Shown here: piece after piece, positions 8,701 through 17,590 of the stretch
How the letters are laid out: every line of letters begins with the position of its first letter
Numbering within the stretch: position 1 is the first letter of the stretch
Origin: Terriglobia bacterium
Lineage (GTDB): Bacteria; Acidobacteriota; Terriglobia; Bryobacterales; UBA6623
Direction of reading: 5' to 3'
Assembly (NCBI GenBank): GCA_009841225.1
Contig: VXMF01000055.1
Location: forward strand, 117,400-181,399
Length of the DNA stretch: 64,000 nucleotides
Program-made: the position numbers and the translations under genes
The notes under the pieces: generated by a model
Told to the model about the DNA's origin: nothing
Database searches by the model: none
What the model saw: only the letters and a program-made list of their open reading frames with translations

Positions 8701-9639
8701 CTACGCGCTGGGCCTTGGCAGTCCTGCTTCTTCAAATGCTGCGGCCATGCGCTCGTAGCACAGATCCGCTGTTGCAATCGGCTCAAAGTCCGGAAGTCTG
8801 TGGATTTGCGCGCTGACCTCGACGGTCGCATATCCCTCGTAGCCCAATCGGCCCAGCTGTCGAAACATCTCGACGTAGTCGGTCGGGCCGTCGCCGGGCA
8901 GAAGGAACTCGTGCTTGGCCGGCGTTCTCCTCGCATCCTTGAGATGGACGTAGGGGCTGACCGGAATCAGCGCCTGCATAGATGGCACCAGCCCGTGCCC
9001 CGCGAGCCAAAGGTGGCTGTAGTCATACGTGCAACGGAAGTACTGACTGCCAACCTGCTCGACTAGCCACAGGCTGCGTTCGACATTGTTCACAGCGTCG
9101 CCCACATGCGGCTTGAAGCAGATCACCGTGCCGCCATCCGCGGCCTCGCGAGTCAGCTCGCCGATCTCATCGACCAGCTGGTGCTTGACGGCTTCCCACT
9201 CGGCAGGCTGGCGCCCCAAGACGGTCTCGAAGATCGGCGGCTTGCCCGGCACTACATCGTTCCCAAGATCGATCGCACGGCGCAAGCGATCGACGTTTTG
9301 GGCATGAGTCTGCACCGGGTCCGCGAGTTGCAAGTTGTCGAGAAGCGCCGGCAGGGCAAGGCCCAGATCCGCGAGCATGCCGCGCAGCCGACGACGATCA
9401 CCCGGTGAGAGCCGCTTGGGCGTCGTCGGCCAATCCGGCATCAAGGCAAGTTCGACCCCGTCGTAGCCGGTGCGGCCGATCAGTTCCAGCGAGTCCTCCC
9501 ACCTCAGCATCCACAGTGCATAAGTCCCGAAGCTCAGCCCGACGGGCTTGGGTGCCGCCGTAGCTCCCGCAACGCCAGCGAGGCCAGCGACGAATCCGCG
9601 TCGAGTCAATGCTGGACCTTGGACTACGGCAGCGTGCAT
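8701..9639 (-). CDS. Tat-exported sugar phosphate isomerase/epimerase-like TIM-barrel protein
   Basis: A 312-residue xylose-isomerase-like (AP_endonuc_2 superfamily) protein. The signal TRRGFVAGLAG carries a twin arginine at 13-14. Barrel motifs include GYDGVELALMP, TVICFKPHVGDAVNN, YDYSHLWLAGHG, VHLKDARR and GYATVEVS, giving the usual His/Asp/Glu metal sites. Members isomerise or epimerise sugars or inositols; the substrate is unknown. GAGGGG lies about 8 nt before the ATG. It is 61 nt downstream of the aldo/keto reductase on the same strand, so the two likely form an operon of exported sugar-modifying enzymes. Confidence 0.85.
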   Translation of the reverse strand: MHAAVVQGPALTRRGFVAGLAGVAGATAAPKPVGLSFGTYALWMLRWEDSLELIGRTGYDGVELALMPDWPTTPKRLSPGDRRRLRGMLADLGLALPALLDNLQLADPVQTHAQNVDRLRRAIDLGNDVVPGKPPIFETVLGRQPAEWEAVKHQLVDEIGELTREAADGGTVICFKPHVGDAVNNVERSLWLVEQVGSQYFRCTYDYSHLWLAGHGLVPSMQALIPVSPYVHLKDARRTPAKHEFLLPGDGPTDYVEMFRQLGRLGYEGYATVEVSAQIHRLPDFEPIATADLCYERMAAAFEEAGLPRPSA

Positions 9640-9700
9640 GGTCGGGCCCCTCGAAACCGATCCGCCACGCTCATTCGGACCTGCTTGCCCGAGTCGGCAC

Positions 9701-10645
9701 TCAACCGCCGACGTAGGTTGGGCGGGCGGAGGCTTGGCTCAGGTCCCGCTTCCAGTCCTCCAAGCCAGCACCCGCGATCTGCTTTGCGCGCTCCCTGATC
9801 GCGGTCAGCTGCTTGTCGTCATACTGCGCGAATTCGCGGGCGATGCGCACATCATCCTCGATCTGCCCGATGGTGGTGCAGCCCACGGCCAAGCAATGAA
9901 TGGGCAGGCTCAGAACGTACTGGATGCACTGGCGGACGCTGAGCGACTGCAGCAGCTTGGCATTCGCCAGGCCCTTCATCCCCTGAATGCCCAAGCCCCG
10001 CTTGCGCGCCTCGGGCAGGACGATCTGTTCAAAGCTCAGGTACGAAGGGTCCGCCGGATGCAAGGGCATCAGGATCGTGTCGTAACCGTCGTACCGTTCC
10101 AGCATCGCCATATGCACGTGGGGGTCGCGATGGCCGGTAAAACCGATGAACCGGCACTTGCCCGCCCGCTTGGCAGCTTCGAATGCCTCGATCGCGCCGC
10201 CGGGGCCGAAGATCCGGTCGACTTGCTCCATCTCGCCGACAGCGTGGATCTGCCACAGGTCCACGTAGTCCGTCTTGAGGCGCTTGAGGGAAAGATCCAG
10301 CTCCTTCGCGGCCCCGTCACGCGTGCGATCCGTGCTCTTGGTGGTGATGAAGACATCCTTGCGGACCGCCGGCAGCACCTCCCCGAACACCTCTTCGGAG
10401 CGCCCGCTCCAATAGCTGTGAGCGTTGTCGAAGTAATTGATGCCCAGATCGTAGGCGCGGCGGGTGATGGCCTTGGCCTCTTCGAACGAACACAGCGGAA
10501 AGCGTCCTCCCGCCTGTCCGATCACGGTCAGGCTCTCCCCGGTACGGCCGAATACGCGCGTAGGAATGTCACTGCGCTCGCCGGCCGATGCGGTCGCCGC
10601 TAGGGCGGCCCCGGATGCACCCGCTAGAAACGTTCGTCGATCCAT
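9701..10645 (-). CDS. Tat-exported aldo/keto reductase
   Basis: A 314-residue AKR. The catalytic tetrad is visible: D73 and Y78 in YFDNAHSYWSG, K103 in TTKS and H134 in WQIH. The N-terminus MDRRTFLAGASGAALAATASA is a twin-arginine signal, which fixes the start at 10645, with GGAGCAG upstream; the frame runs open to 10789 but that stretch overlaps an Hsp20 remnant on the other strand. The C-terminal VGCTTIGQIEDDV is typical of the COG1453-like group. It probably reduces or oxidises a sugar-derived carbonyl outside the cytosol. First gene of a likely pair with the TIM-barrel protein. Confidence 0.9.
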   Translation of the reverse strand: MDRRTFLAGASGAALAATASAGERSDIPTRVFGRTGESLTVIGQAGGRFPLCSFEEAKAITRRAYDLGINYFDNAHSYWSGRSEEVFGEVLPAVRKDVFITTKSTDRTRDGAAKELDLSLKRLKTDYVDLWQIHAVGEMEQVDRIFGPGGAIEAFEAAKRAGKCRFIGFTGHRDPHVHMAMLERYDGYDTILMPLHPADPSYLSFEQIVLPEARKRGLGIQGMKGLANAKLLQSLSVRQCIQYVLSLPIHCLAVGCTTIGQIEDDVRIAREFAQYDDKQLTAIRERAKQIAGAGLEDWKRDLSQASARPTYVGG

Positions 10646-10677
10646 GGCTGTCTGCTCCGGACCGATCATACCACCCA

Positions 10678-10889
10678 GTAGTGTGCGGTGAGCGCTCGGC
10701 GACGAGGACGGGGATGAGACCAACCCGGTCCGACGGGAACGCCCAGAAAGTAAGTTTGCCAGTGCCTGCCATCTTCCGGAGGATGCCAACGACGCTGAAG
10801 TCGGCGGGACCTACGCCGACCGCGTGCTCGAGCTGCGTGTTTCCAAGCGGGAGCCGGAGGACTCGTCGCGACAGATCCAGATCCCCTGA
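10678..10889 (+). pseudogene. Remnant of a small heat-shock protein (Hsp20/alpha-crystallin)
   Basis: In the frame from 10692 to a TGA at 10887-10889 the translation contains RRERPESKFASACHLPEDAN, then GGTYADRVLELRVSKREP and RQIQIP. This follows the Hsp20 C-terminal pattern (F..F.LPE, A.Y.DGVL.L..K, I.I). Upstream, a VCGERS segment (10681-10698) resembles the GER strand but lies in another frame and is cut off from the rest by a frameshift. The N-terminus is missing or overwritten by the start of the aldo/keto reductase on the opposite strand. Homology is by eye. Confidence 0.6.
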
Positions 10890-10970
10890 GCCCGGGCTCG
10901 CGCAGGGGCGGCGCGACGCTGCCGCCCTTGAATCTAGCTGGCGATGCGGCCCAGACTGACCGGGTGCAGC

Positions 10971-12284
10971 TCAGTCTTCCAGTTCGCCGCCCGGCTCTGG
11001 CAGCCAGAAGCTGGCGATGATGCCAATGACGTGTACCGCCGTCCCGACCACGCCAGCGGCGAAAGCGAGCTTGACGTATTGGTTGTCCCCGGGAGCGATG
11101 GTGGCGAGTTGGGTGGTCAGCAGCGCCGCGAACGTGCCCAGCATGCGGCCGCCAATGTTCGCCGCAAACGACTCGCCCGTGCCGCGCAATCTGGTGGGAT
11201 AGACCCGCGGCAGGTAGTTCCCCCAGAAGCTGAACTGGGCGATGGTCACGAGGCCCGCTAGGAACATCCCTGCCTGCAATAACAGCAGGTTGTTGGTGGC
11301 GGCATAGAAGAACACCAGTGGGAACACGATCAGGCCGCAGACCTGGAACCCTCGCAGCAGGTTCCCGCGCGCCACGATCAAGACCACTAAGACCGCTAGC
11401 AGCACGCGCCCCGAGACGCCACCGATCTCCTGGACAAATTGCACCTGACTGACCGTTTGCTCTTGGACTATGCGGTCCGCATCCTGGGCTAGGCCGGGGA
11501 CGATGCGCGGCACGTGCTGGATAGCCCCGAAAGCTGCTCCGTAGCTGCAAGCCACGATGATGGTCGTGACGATAGTCGTCCGGAAGAAACGCGGCTGGAA
11601 GATCTCTCCGATACGAGGCCGGCGTAGCGCCCCTTCTGCACGCTTCTTCTCCCACATGGGCGATTCTGGCAGGAACGGTCGGATGATCATCAGCGGAATC
11701 GCGGGAATCAAGCCCGAGATCAGGGTGTAGCGCCATGCCTCATGGCCGCCGTAGATCGACGGAAACGACTCTCCGTAGGTGACGGAAAGGTAGTATGCCC
11801 CGGTGACCAAGACTCCGCCTACGGAACTGAACGCTTGGGTCCAGCCAAGCACAGCCTCCCGTTGCTTCTGATCGGAGAAGAGCTCGGCCAGCCAGGCGAT
11901 GGCCGCCACGAATTCCACCGATACACCAATGAACGTCGTGCAGCGGAAGAAGAGCAGCATCTCGGGGCTGGTCGAAAACCCGGCCGCGAAGGCCGAGAAG
12001 CCGTACAGCAGGATGCTCCAAACCAGCACGCGGCGGCGGCCCAGCTTGTCGGTCAGCCAGCCCCCGAGCAGCCCGAAGATGCCGCCGCAGACCGCCGGCA
12101 CGTAGAACAGCATGCCGACCCAGTGGTTGAATTCCGCCGATCCCGGGGGGGCGGCCGCCAGTTCCAGCAACGCCGGCCGCACGATGAGCGGCAGCATCAG
12201 AAGCTCGTAAATGTCGAAGGCAAATCCCAGAGCAGCGACGAAACAGATCAGCCACTGCGTCCGGGTCAGGCTCGGGAGGTTCAT
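10971..12284 (-). CDS. Major facilitator superfamily transporter
   Basis: A 437-residue inner-membrane transporter with about 12 hydrophobic segments. The MFS signature between helices 2 and 3 is GGWLTDKLGRRRVL, and LPESPMW lies at the end of the N-terminal half, as in sugar- or organic-acid-proton symporters (COG0477/2814). Substrate is unknown; the neighbouring isomerase, AKR and sulfatases suggest a sugar or sugar acid. The start MNLPSLTRTQW directly precedes helix 1. It is upstream of the AKR-isomerase pair on the same strand, separated by ~325 bases that hold the Hsp20 remnant. Confidence 0.9.
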   Translation of the reverse strand: MNLPSLTRTQWLICFVAALGFAFDIYELLMLPLIVRPALLELAAAPPGSAEFNHWVGMLFYVPAVCGGIFGLLGGWLTDKLGRRRVLVWSILLYGFSAFAAGFSTSPEMLLFFRCTTFIGVSVEFVAAIAWLAELFSDQKQREAVLGWTQAFSSVGGVLVTGAYYLSVTYGESFPSIYGGHEAWRYTLISGLIPAIPLMIIRPFLPESPMWEKKRAEGALRRPRIGEIFQPRFFRTTIVTTIIVACSYGAAFGAIQHVPRIVPGLAQDADRIVQEQTVSQVQFVQEIGGVSGRVLLAVLVVLIVARGNLLRGFQVCGLIVFPLVFFYAATNNLLLLQAGMFLAGLVTIAQFSFWGNYLPRVYPTRLRGTGESFAANIGGRMLGTFAALLTTQLATIAPGDNQYVKLAFAAGVVGTAVHVIGIIASFWLPEPGGELED

Positions 12285-12328
12285 TGCGCTATAGCCTACA
12301 CCCTATTCCCCAGGACGTGCCCCGCCGG

Positions 12329-12802
12329 CTAGAGGACCAAGTCGTCGGCACTCATTCCGCCACAGCCGCCCTCTTTGAACGGCCTTGGACACTGGCCGGT
12401 GTAGCAGCCCGAGCCGCTGAATCCGTCGGGAGGCTTGGGGCCGATGAACGCGATCCACTCCTGCACCTTGGAGCGCACCTGATCCGCCGACGCGTTCTGC
12501 TTGGCGATCATGTATTGGCTCAAACCCCAGATTGTGCGGGAGATGTTGCACGGGCAGCAGCAAGTGTAGGCGCTGTTGTCGGAGCAGCAGGGCGCGGGGA
12601 TATTGCCTAGTGCAGCCTTCTTGACAGCCTCTTGCGAGTCGGTGAGCGGGATTTCCTCATACCAGCGCATGAATTGCCTAGATTGGGCCTCGACATCGCG
12701 GAACTCGATCTCGGCGGCCCGCAGCACATCGCTGGTGGCAGCGAATAGGCCAGCTCCTGCAACCAGCCAGAATTCTCTCCTGCGCAGCTTCACTTTGATC
12801 AT
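12329..12802 (-). CDS. Exported cysteine-rich protein of unknown function
   Basis: A 157-residue protein with an N-terminal KLRRREFWLVAGAGLFA segment that looks like a Tat-type signal. The mature part has at least nine cysteines: CC at 72-73, CCCPC at 81-85, then C133, C138 and C147. The CCCPCN core followed by a helix and QEWIAFIGPK faintly recalls PCYCGC-motif proteins, which are also unexplained. It may bind a metal or Fe-S cluster; this is speculation. It lies 44 nt upstream of the MFS gene on the same strand. Confidence 0.75.
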   Translation of the reverse strand: MIKVKLRRREFWLVAGAGLFAATSDVLRAAEIEFRDVEAQSRQFMRWYEEIPLTDSQEAVKKAALGNIPAPCCSDNSAYTCCCPCNISRTIWGLSQYMIAKQNASADQVRSKVQEWIAFIGPKPPDGFSGSGCYTGQCPRPFKEGGCGGMSADDLVL

Positions 12803-12939
12803 CCTAACGCACCAGGCGGCACCGGGCCCTGTAACGGGAAGGTTTGCCGCGCACTACGCAGCGGCCATCCGAAGAGCCGATGAACCACGCACTTCCCCGC
12901 CACATCCCCGGACAGGTATGCTCGTGGCTGGTACGACTC

Positions 12940-13707
12940 ATGGCAGCGACAGCATCATCGAATACACGCGTCGCCGTGGTAACCGGCGCAGGTAGCGGCG
13001 TGGGCAGACACAGCGCCCTAGCCCTGCTCGGTGACGGATACTGCGTCGCCCTGCTCGGGCGACGCCACGCGGCGCTTGACGAGACCGCCGCTCTCGCCGG
13101 CGACGGCAGCAACTCGCTGACCATACCGACCGATGTCGCAAGCGAGGCCTCGGTCCGGTCCGCCTTCGAGCAGATTCTGGAGCGGTTCGGGCGAGTCGAC
13201 GTGCTCTTCAACAACGCGGGAGGCAATGCCCCGCCCGTCCCGCTGGATGACCTGACGCTGGAGCAATGGGAGGGAGTCGTAGACGTCAACCTCACCGGAA
13301 TGTTCCTCTGCACCCGCGAGGCCATGCGCATCATGAAGGCACAGAGCCCGCGTGGCGGTCGCGTCATCAACAACGGCTCGGTATCTGCCCAGACCCCCCG
13401 CCCGCACTCGGCGGCGTACACCGCGACCAAGCATGCCGTCACGGGCTTCACGAAGTCGGTCGCCTTGGACGGCCGCGCGTTCGACATCGCCTGCGGACAG
13501 ATAGACATCGGGAACGCCGGCACTCCGATGACCGCGCGGATGTCGCGCGGGGTCTTGCAAGCCAACTTCGAGCTGGCGCCGGAGCCGACGATCGATGTCG
13601 ATCACGTGGCGCGCGCCGTGCTGTACATGGCCAACCTGCCCCTTGACGCCAACGTGCTCACAATGACCGTGATGGCGACTCAAATGCCGCTCGTCGGAAG
13701 AGGCTAG
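12940..13707 (+). CDS. Short-chain dehydrogenase/reductase
   Basis: A 255-residue NAD(P)-dependent SDR. The cofactor motif TGAGSGVG is at 15-22, NNAG at 91-94, the catalytic serine around 147-149 and YxxxK as Y160/K164. The C-terminal GQIDIGNAGTPMT forms the substrate loop. The ATG at 12940 gives the usual short lead into the first beta strand; earlier in-frame starts (12844, 12880) add unconserved sequence, and no start has a clear Shine-Dalgarno. Ends 10 nt before the converging sulfatase. Confidence 0.88.
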   Translation: MAATASSNTRVAVVTGAGSGVGRHSALALLGDGYCVALLGRRHAALDETAALAGDGSNSLTIPTDVASEASVRSAFEQILERFGRVDVLFNNAGGNAPPVPLDDLTLEQWEGVVDVNLTGMFLCTREAMRIMKAQSPRGGRVINNGSVSAQTPRPHSAAYTATKHAVTGFTKSVALDGRAFDIACGQIDIGNAGTPMTARMSRGVLQANFELAPEPTIDVDHVARAVLYMANLPLDANVLTMTVMATQMPLVGRG

Positions 13708-13717
13708 GAGCCGACCG

Positions 13718-15142
13718 TCAGTAGTCGAGTCCAGCAAGGCTGCGCTCCACAGAGCGTTGCCATTCCTCCATGGCGGCTAGCATCTCGCTAACGCGCCCGG
13801 GCTGCTCGGAGGCGAGATCGCGGCGTTCTCGGGGATCGGCCAGTAAGTCGTACAGCTCCGGGGCATTGGAAGCGAACCGGATCAGCTTGTAGCGGTTGCC
13901 GGTCCAAGCAGCGGCTCCCCCGAAATCCTTGGTCCTAGCGATCGGATGCCTGAAGTTGACGAAGTCGATGCCGGGATTTCGCACGGTCGGCGTGGTCCCC
14001 TTGGTCAGCTCGGGCGCCATCCAGCGCTGGTTGTCCGCCTCTGTGCTCCGGTCGTACCGCCAGAAACCGATGGGCGCCGTGCGCTCGGGCATCGCGTCGC
14101 GCAGGATCAGCGGGGTGAGATCTGTGCCGTCCAGCGGCCGGTCGGGATCCGGGTGCCCGAGATCGAACAGCCTGAGCAGCGTGACGAAAATGTCTGTCGT
14201 CACCGCTGGAATGTGGGTGCTCCTTGGACTCGGGATCTTGGTGGGCCATTCGATGATCCCCGGCACGCGCAGCCCTCCCTCGTAGATCTGGCCCTTGCGC
14301 CCGCGCCAGCCGCCATTGTAGAGGTCTCTCCGTTGCTCCTCAGGGATGCCTTCCACGGTGATGCCATTGTCCGAGGTGTACCAAAGCAGCGTGTTGTCGG
14401 CGAGACCTCGCTGCTTCAAGGCCGCCCTGAAGCGCCCCAGTGCCCGGTCCATTGCTGTGATTTCGGCAAACCGGGCGGCCAGATCGCTGCCCGGCACATC
14501 GGCATACAGCGCCAGATCCTCATCAGTGGCTCGGTACGGACTGTGCGGCGAGCCGAACCAGAGCGTGATGAAGAACGGCTCTTCACCGTCGGATTGGACA
14601 GACTCGACGAAGCCCAGCGCCGCATCCACGCAAATCTCGGAACTCTCACCGTGTATGATCTGCGGCGGCCCCCCGTTGCGACTCAGCGGGGGGTGCATTT
14701 CGAAGAAGTTGTCATGGGCGAGGTATTCCTCATACCCCATGCGGGCCGGGTTGGTGGGCGACTCGGCTTTGACGGCTCCGACATGCCACTTGCCGAAGTG
14801 GCCGGTGCGGTAGCCAGCGGATCTCAGGATCTGGGCGATCGTGATTTCCTCGGGCCGGGTGGTATGGTTCGGGGAAAACACACCGGAGCGGTTAGGATGG
14901 CGGCCGGTCAGGATTGACGTGCGGGTCGGCGAGCAGGTCGGGGCCGCGGCATAGAAGCGGTCGAAGCGCAGACCTGACGACGCCATCTCGTCCAGAGTGG
15001 GGGTCAGCAGATATGGATGTCGGTTGTAACCGACCTCTCCCCAGCCTTGGTCGTCTGCCAATGCCAAGACGATATTGGGCAGGTCTGCTGCCGCGACGGA
15101 CACAGCGGACGTCAAGACGAGCAGGAATGGAACCAAATACAT
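13718..15142 (-). CDS. Secreted sulfatase (type I, Cys-type)
   Basis: A 474-residue arylsulfatase-family protein. The activation motif CSPTRTSILTG has its cysteine at 70; NIVLALADDQGWGE, HFGKWHVG and WYTSDNGI give the remaining active-site elements. The signal peptide MYLVPFLLVLTSAVSVAAA supports the ATG at 15142; the frame stays open to 15310 without conserved residues. No Shine-Dalgarno is obvious. It would be secreted or periplasmic; the substrate is unknown. Confidence 0.9.
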   Translation of the reverse strand: MYLVPFLLVLTSAVSVAAADLPNIVLALADDQGWGEVGYNRHPYLLTPTLDEMASSGLRFDRFYAAAPTCSPTRTSILTGRHPNRSGVFSPNHTTRPEEITIAQILRSAGYRTGHFGKWHVGAVKAESPTNPARMGYEEYLAHDNFFEMHPPLSRNGGPPQIIHGESSEICVDAALGFVESVQSDGEEPFFITLWFGSPHSPYRATDEDLALYADVPGSDLAARFAEITAMDRALGRFRAALKQRGLADNTLLWYTSDNGITVEGIPEEQRRDLYNGGWRGRKGQIYEGGLRVPGIIEWPTKIPSPRSTHIPAVTTDIFVTLLRLFDLGHPDPDRPLDGTDLTPLILRDAMPERTAPIGFWRYDRSTEADNQRWMAPELTKGTTPTVRNPGIDFVNFRHPIARTKDFGGAAAWTGNRYKLIRFASNAPELYDLLADPRERRDLASEQPGRVSEMLAAMEEWQRSVERSLAGLDY

Positions 15143-15370
15143 GACAACTAGTTTCGCGAAGTCATCAACTCGATCGGAGGGCTGGCGGACCGCACTGTCG
15201 GACGGATTTAGAAACGAGCCCATTTCAGAAGGTGGAAGAATCGGCCGTCCCGCCTTTAGGGACCCGGCGGTGGTCGCGAGTGTCAGGCGCCTCGATCTGG
15301 CCGCATCCATGCCAAACGGCTGGGAGCTAACCTATCAGGGCCGTCTAGTCGGAGGCGGCGAGGAGAATAG

Positions 15371-15856
15371 ATGCGAGACCAAGAGGCGCTGCGCGAACAC
15401 CTGATTCGACTCCTGGATTGGGAAGATGCGCATGTGAACTTCAACACAATTCTTTCGGGCTGGCCCAAGGAACTCCGGGGTACGAAGCTCTCGGGGTGTC
15501 CTCACACGGCTTGGCAACTCCTCGAGCACCTGCGGATCTGTCAGTGGGACATCCTCGAATTCAGCCGCAACCCAAGCCACGTTTCTCCAAGCTTTCCGAG
15601 CGGTTACTGGCCGGTGGATGAAGACCCGCCAAGCGACGCAGCTTGGGATGGCTCAGTGTTACGGTTCCAAAGTGATCTGAATGAAATGAAGCGCCTGCTA
15701 GGCGACCCTGCGGTGGACTTGCTCGCTCCGATCGCACACGGTCGGGGCCAGACGATTCTCCGCGAGGCATTGCTCGTCGCGGATCACAACTCGCACCACC
15801 TGGGCCAGCTAATCATGCTGAGGCGCCTGTCGGGGACTTGGCCCCAGCGCGACTGA
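15371..15856 (+). CDS. DinB/YfiT-like four-helix protein
   Basis: A 161-residue DinB-superfamily protein, a fold that binds a divalent metal with three histidines and includes thiol-dependent transferases. H53 in LLEHLRICQWD and H139/H142/H143 in ADHNSHHLGQL are the likely ligands. A strong Shine-Dalgarno (GAGGAGAA) 4-5 nt upstream fixes the ATG. No signal peptide. It has no evident operon partner. The reaction is unknown. Confidence 0.85.
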   Translation: MRDQEALREHLIRLLDWEDAHVNFNTILSGWPKELRGTKLSGCPHTAWQLLEHLRICQWDILEFSRNPSHVSPSFPSGYWPVDEDPPSDAAWDGSVLRFQSDLNEMKRLLGDPAVDLLAPIAHGRGQTILREALLVADHNSHHLGQLIMLRRLSGTWPQRD

Positions 15857-16180
15857 GCAACCAGCCTCGCAGCAACTGTCGGTTGCGCAATCGTACGGCC
15901 CTGGGTGGTCAAATTCTCCATCTCGGCGGGTCGCGTCCCTTCAAGTGGTGTAAGTGAGACCGGGGGTACTTGGCTGTCCAGCGCCGGGCAAGGCAGAAGA
16001 GAAGCGGCGAGACGCGGTGCCTCGAGGAGAAGAGGTCTGGACCAGCCCGTGCGCTCTCTCGGGAGCAGCCCGGCTCGTGGGCCCGAGTCGACGGCTGCGC
16101 GTGTGATTGGAGCAAAGCCAATCAGGACGAGCCAGTCGGCTGGCCAATCGCAATGCGCTAATGCGCTAGATTTGTCAGCG
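15857..16180. other. Intergenic region
   Basis: No gene recognised. A TAGATT hexamer at 16167-16172 is a candidate -10 box for the BNR protein. TTCAAGTGGTGTAAGTGAG (about 15937-15955) made me think of insertion-sequence ends, but there is no transposase and no partner repeat. Confidence 0.35.
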
Positions 16181-17464
16181 ATGACTAGGGCAGCCTCATA
16201 CCCCCGATTCGCTTGGGTTGCCGCGGTCTTGCAATTTGGGAGCCTGACCGCTGCGGAGAGACCTGTCGAGACGCCGGTTGTGCACTGGACGGCCGGACAG
16301 GCGGCAGACTTCCGCTACCAATTCCTAGACCGCGTGGAGCCGACCCAGCTGTTCGAGGCGACGCCCGCGACAGGAACCTTCAGCCACCATGGTCACCTCG
16401 CCTATCACCGAGGCGTGTTGTTCGCGGCTTGGGACAGCCACGCGCGCGACGAAAACTCGTCCGGCCAGCATGGCATGCTCCGCTACTCGACCGACGGAGG
16501 CGCGACATGGTCGGCACCCAAGCCTCTCTTCCCGCCTCTTGCAGACAAAGTCCCCTGGTCGGAGGACAACCGGTCGAACCCATTTCAGACGTCGCAGGGC
16601 TTCGCGGAGATTGAGGGTCGGCTCTATGCGGTTACCTGCGTTGACAAGTCCCTGAAGGAAAAGGTGTACCGCTTCAACGAGGTGTCGCGTACCCGGGTTG
16701 GATTCCTCGCACGCGAAGTGCGGACAGACGGATCGCTCGGCGAAGTCTTCTGGCTATCCGGAACGGCCCCCGAGCCGGAGCCCGGCTATCCGGCCCTTCC
16801 CGCGGGCGACCGGGCGCTGGTGACGAAGATCAACGCCTACTTCGCAGAGCCGGCAAACCTGCGACAGCTCCTCTTCAAACCACGACAGCACCCGGACTCC
16901 GACGATGAGCACCGCATGACCGAGCCCACTCAAGCCTGGCGCCTCGATGACGGCACGTGGGTGCGCCTTTACCGGAATCAGGGCACGATTCACGGACAGA
17001 GCCGTTCCGAAATCGAGGCTTCCAGGCCGCGACGTCACTACGCGGCGTTCTCGTTCGATGACGGCAAGACGTGGACAGTCCCCACGCGGACGAATTTCCC
17101 CGATACGGGCTCGCGCGCCAACGCAGGCAGATTGCCGGACGGACAGTACTACGTGATCAACAACCCTCTGCCGATGTCGGCCCGCCAGGGAGGCCGAGCG
17201 ATGCTGGCGATTTCGCTTTCCCGGGACGGACTCGAGTTTGACCGCATGGCCGTGATTCGTTTCATTGCCCCGCCGACGCGGTACGCGGGCAATGCGAAAG
17301 GCGGAGGCGGATACCAATACCCGCACTCAGTAGTCGTTGGGGAGAGCCTCTGGGTGATCTACTCGGTGAACAAAGAAGACATGGAAGTGGCCCGAATCCC
17401 GCTGTCGCAACTCTACAAGATCACGAAATCGTCGTATAGCCCGCGCGACGCCAAGCAGCGCTGA
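16181..17464 (+). CDS. Secreted BNR-repeat/sialidase-like protein
   Basis: A 427-residue beta-propeller protein with a signal peptide. Two Asp boxes are clear: STDGGATW at 103-110 and SFDDGKTW in the second half, each typical of sialidase and neuraminidase propellers. Sialidase activity is not proven, since Asp boxes occur in many glycan-active and binding proteins and I did not locate a full arginine triad. The ATG at 16181 starts the signal sequence; the open frame before it back to 15905 looks non-coding. A TAGATT hexamer ends 8 nt before the ATG and no Shine-Dalgarno is seen, so a leaderless transcript is possible. It fits the glycan-degrading theme. Confidence 0.82.
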   Translation: MTRAASYPRFAWVAAVLQFGSLTAAERPVETPVVHWTAGQAADFRYQFLDRVEPTQLFEATPATGTFSHHGHLAYHRGVLFAAWDSHARDENSSGQHGMLRYSTDGGATWSAPKPLFPPLADKVPWSEDNRSNPFQTSQGFAEIEGRLYAVTCVDKSLKEKVYRFNEVSRTRVGFLAREVRTDGSLGEVFWLSGTAPEPEPGYPALPAGDRALVTKINAYFAEPANLRQLLFKPRQHPDSDDEHRMTEPTQAWRLDDGTWVRLYRNQGTIHGQSRSEIEASRPRRHYAAFSFDDGKTWTVPTRTNFPDTGSRANAGRLPDGQYYVINNPLPMSARQGGRAMLAISLSRDGLEFDRMAVIRFIAPPTRYAGNAKGGGGYQYPHSVVVGESLWVIYSVNKEDMEVARIPLSQLYKITKSSYSPRDAKQR

Positions 17465-17590
17465 TTCAGAGAGTGTTTCCCGGTCCACTGCCTGTCGCCG
17501 CGGAAGAGCTGCATTGGCGGAGACAGCAGGGAGCGCAAGTGCTGGCTGCCAGCAGCGAATTCCAAAGCTGGTCGAACGGACTAAAGCAGG

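Noticed and set aside
9548..10603. A 351-residue plus-strand open frame
   Set aside because: Shadow of the aldo/keto reductase, which carries a full catalytic tetrad.
13946..14917. A 323-residue plus-strand open frame
   Set aside because: Shadow of the sulfatase at 13718-15142; no conserved protein motif in this frame.
15937..15955. Possible insertion-sequence end
   Set aside because: Only a vague resemblance from memory; no transposase, partner repeat or target duplication was found.
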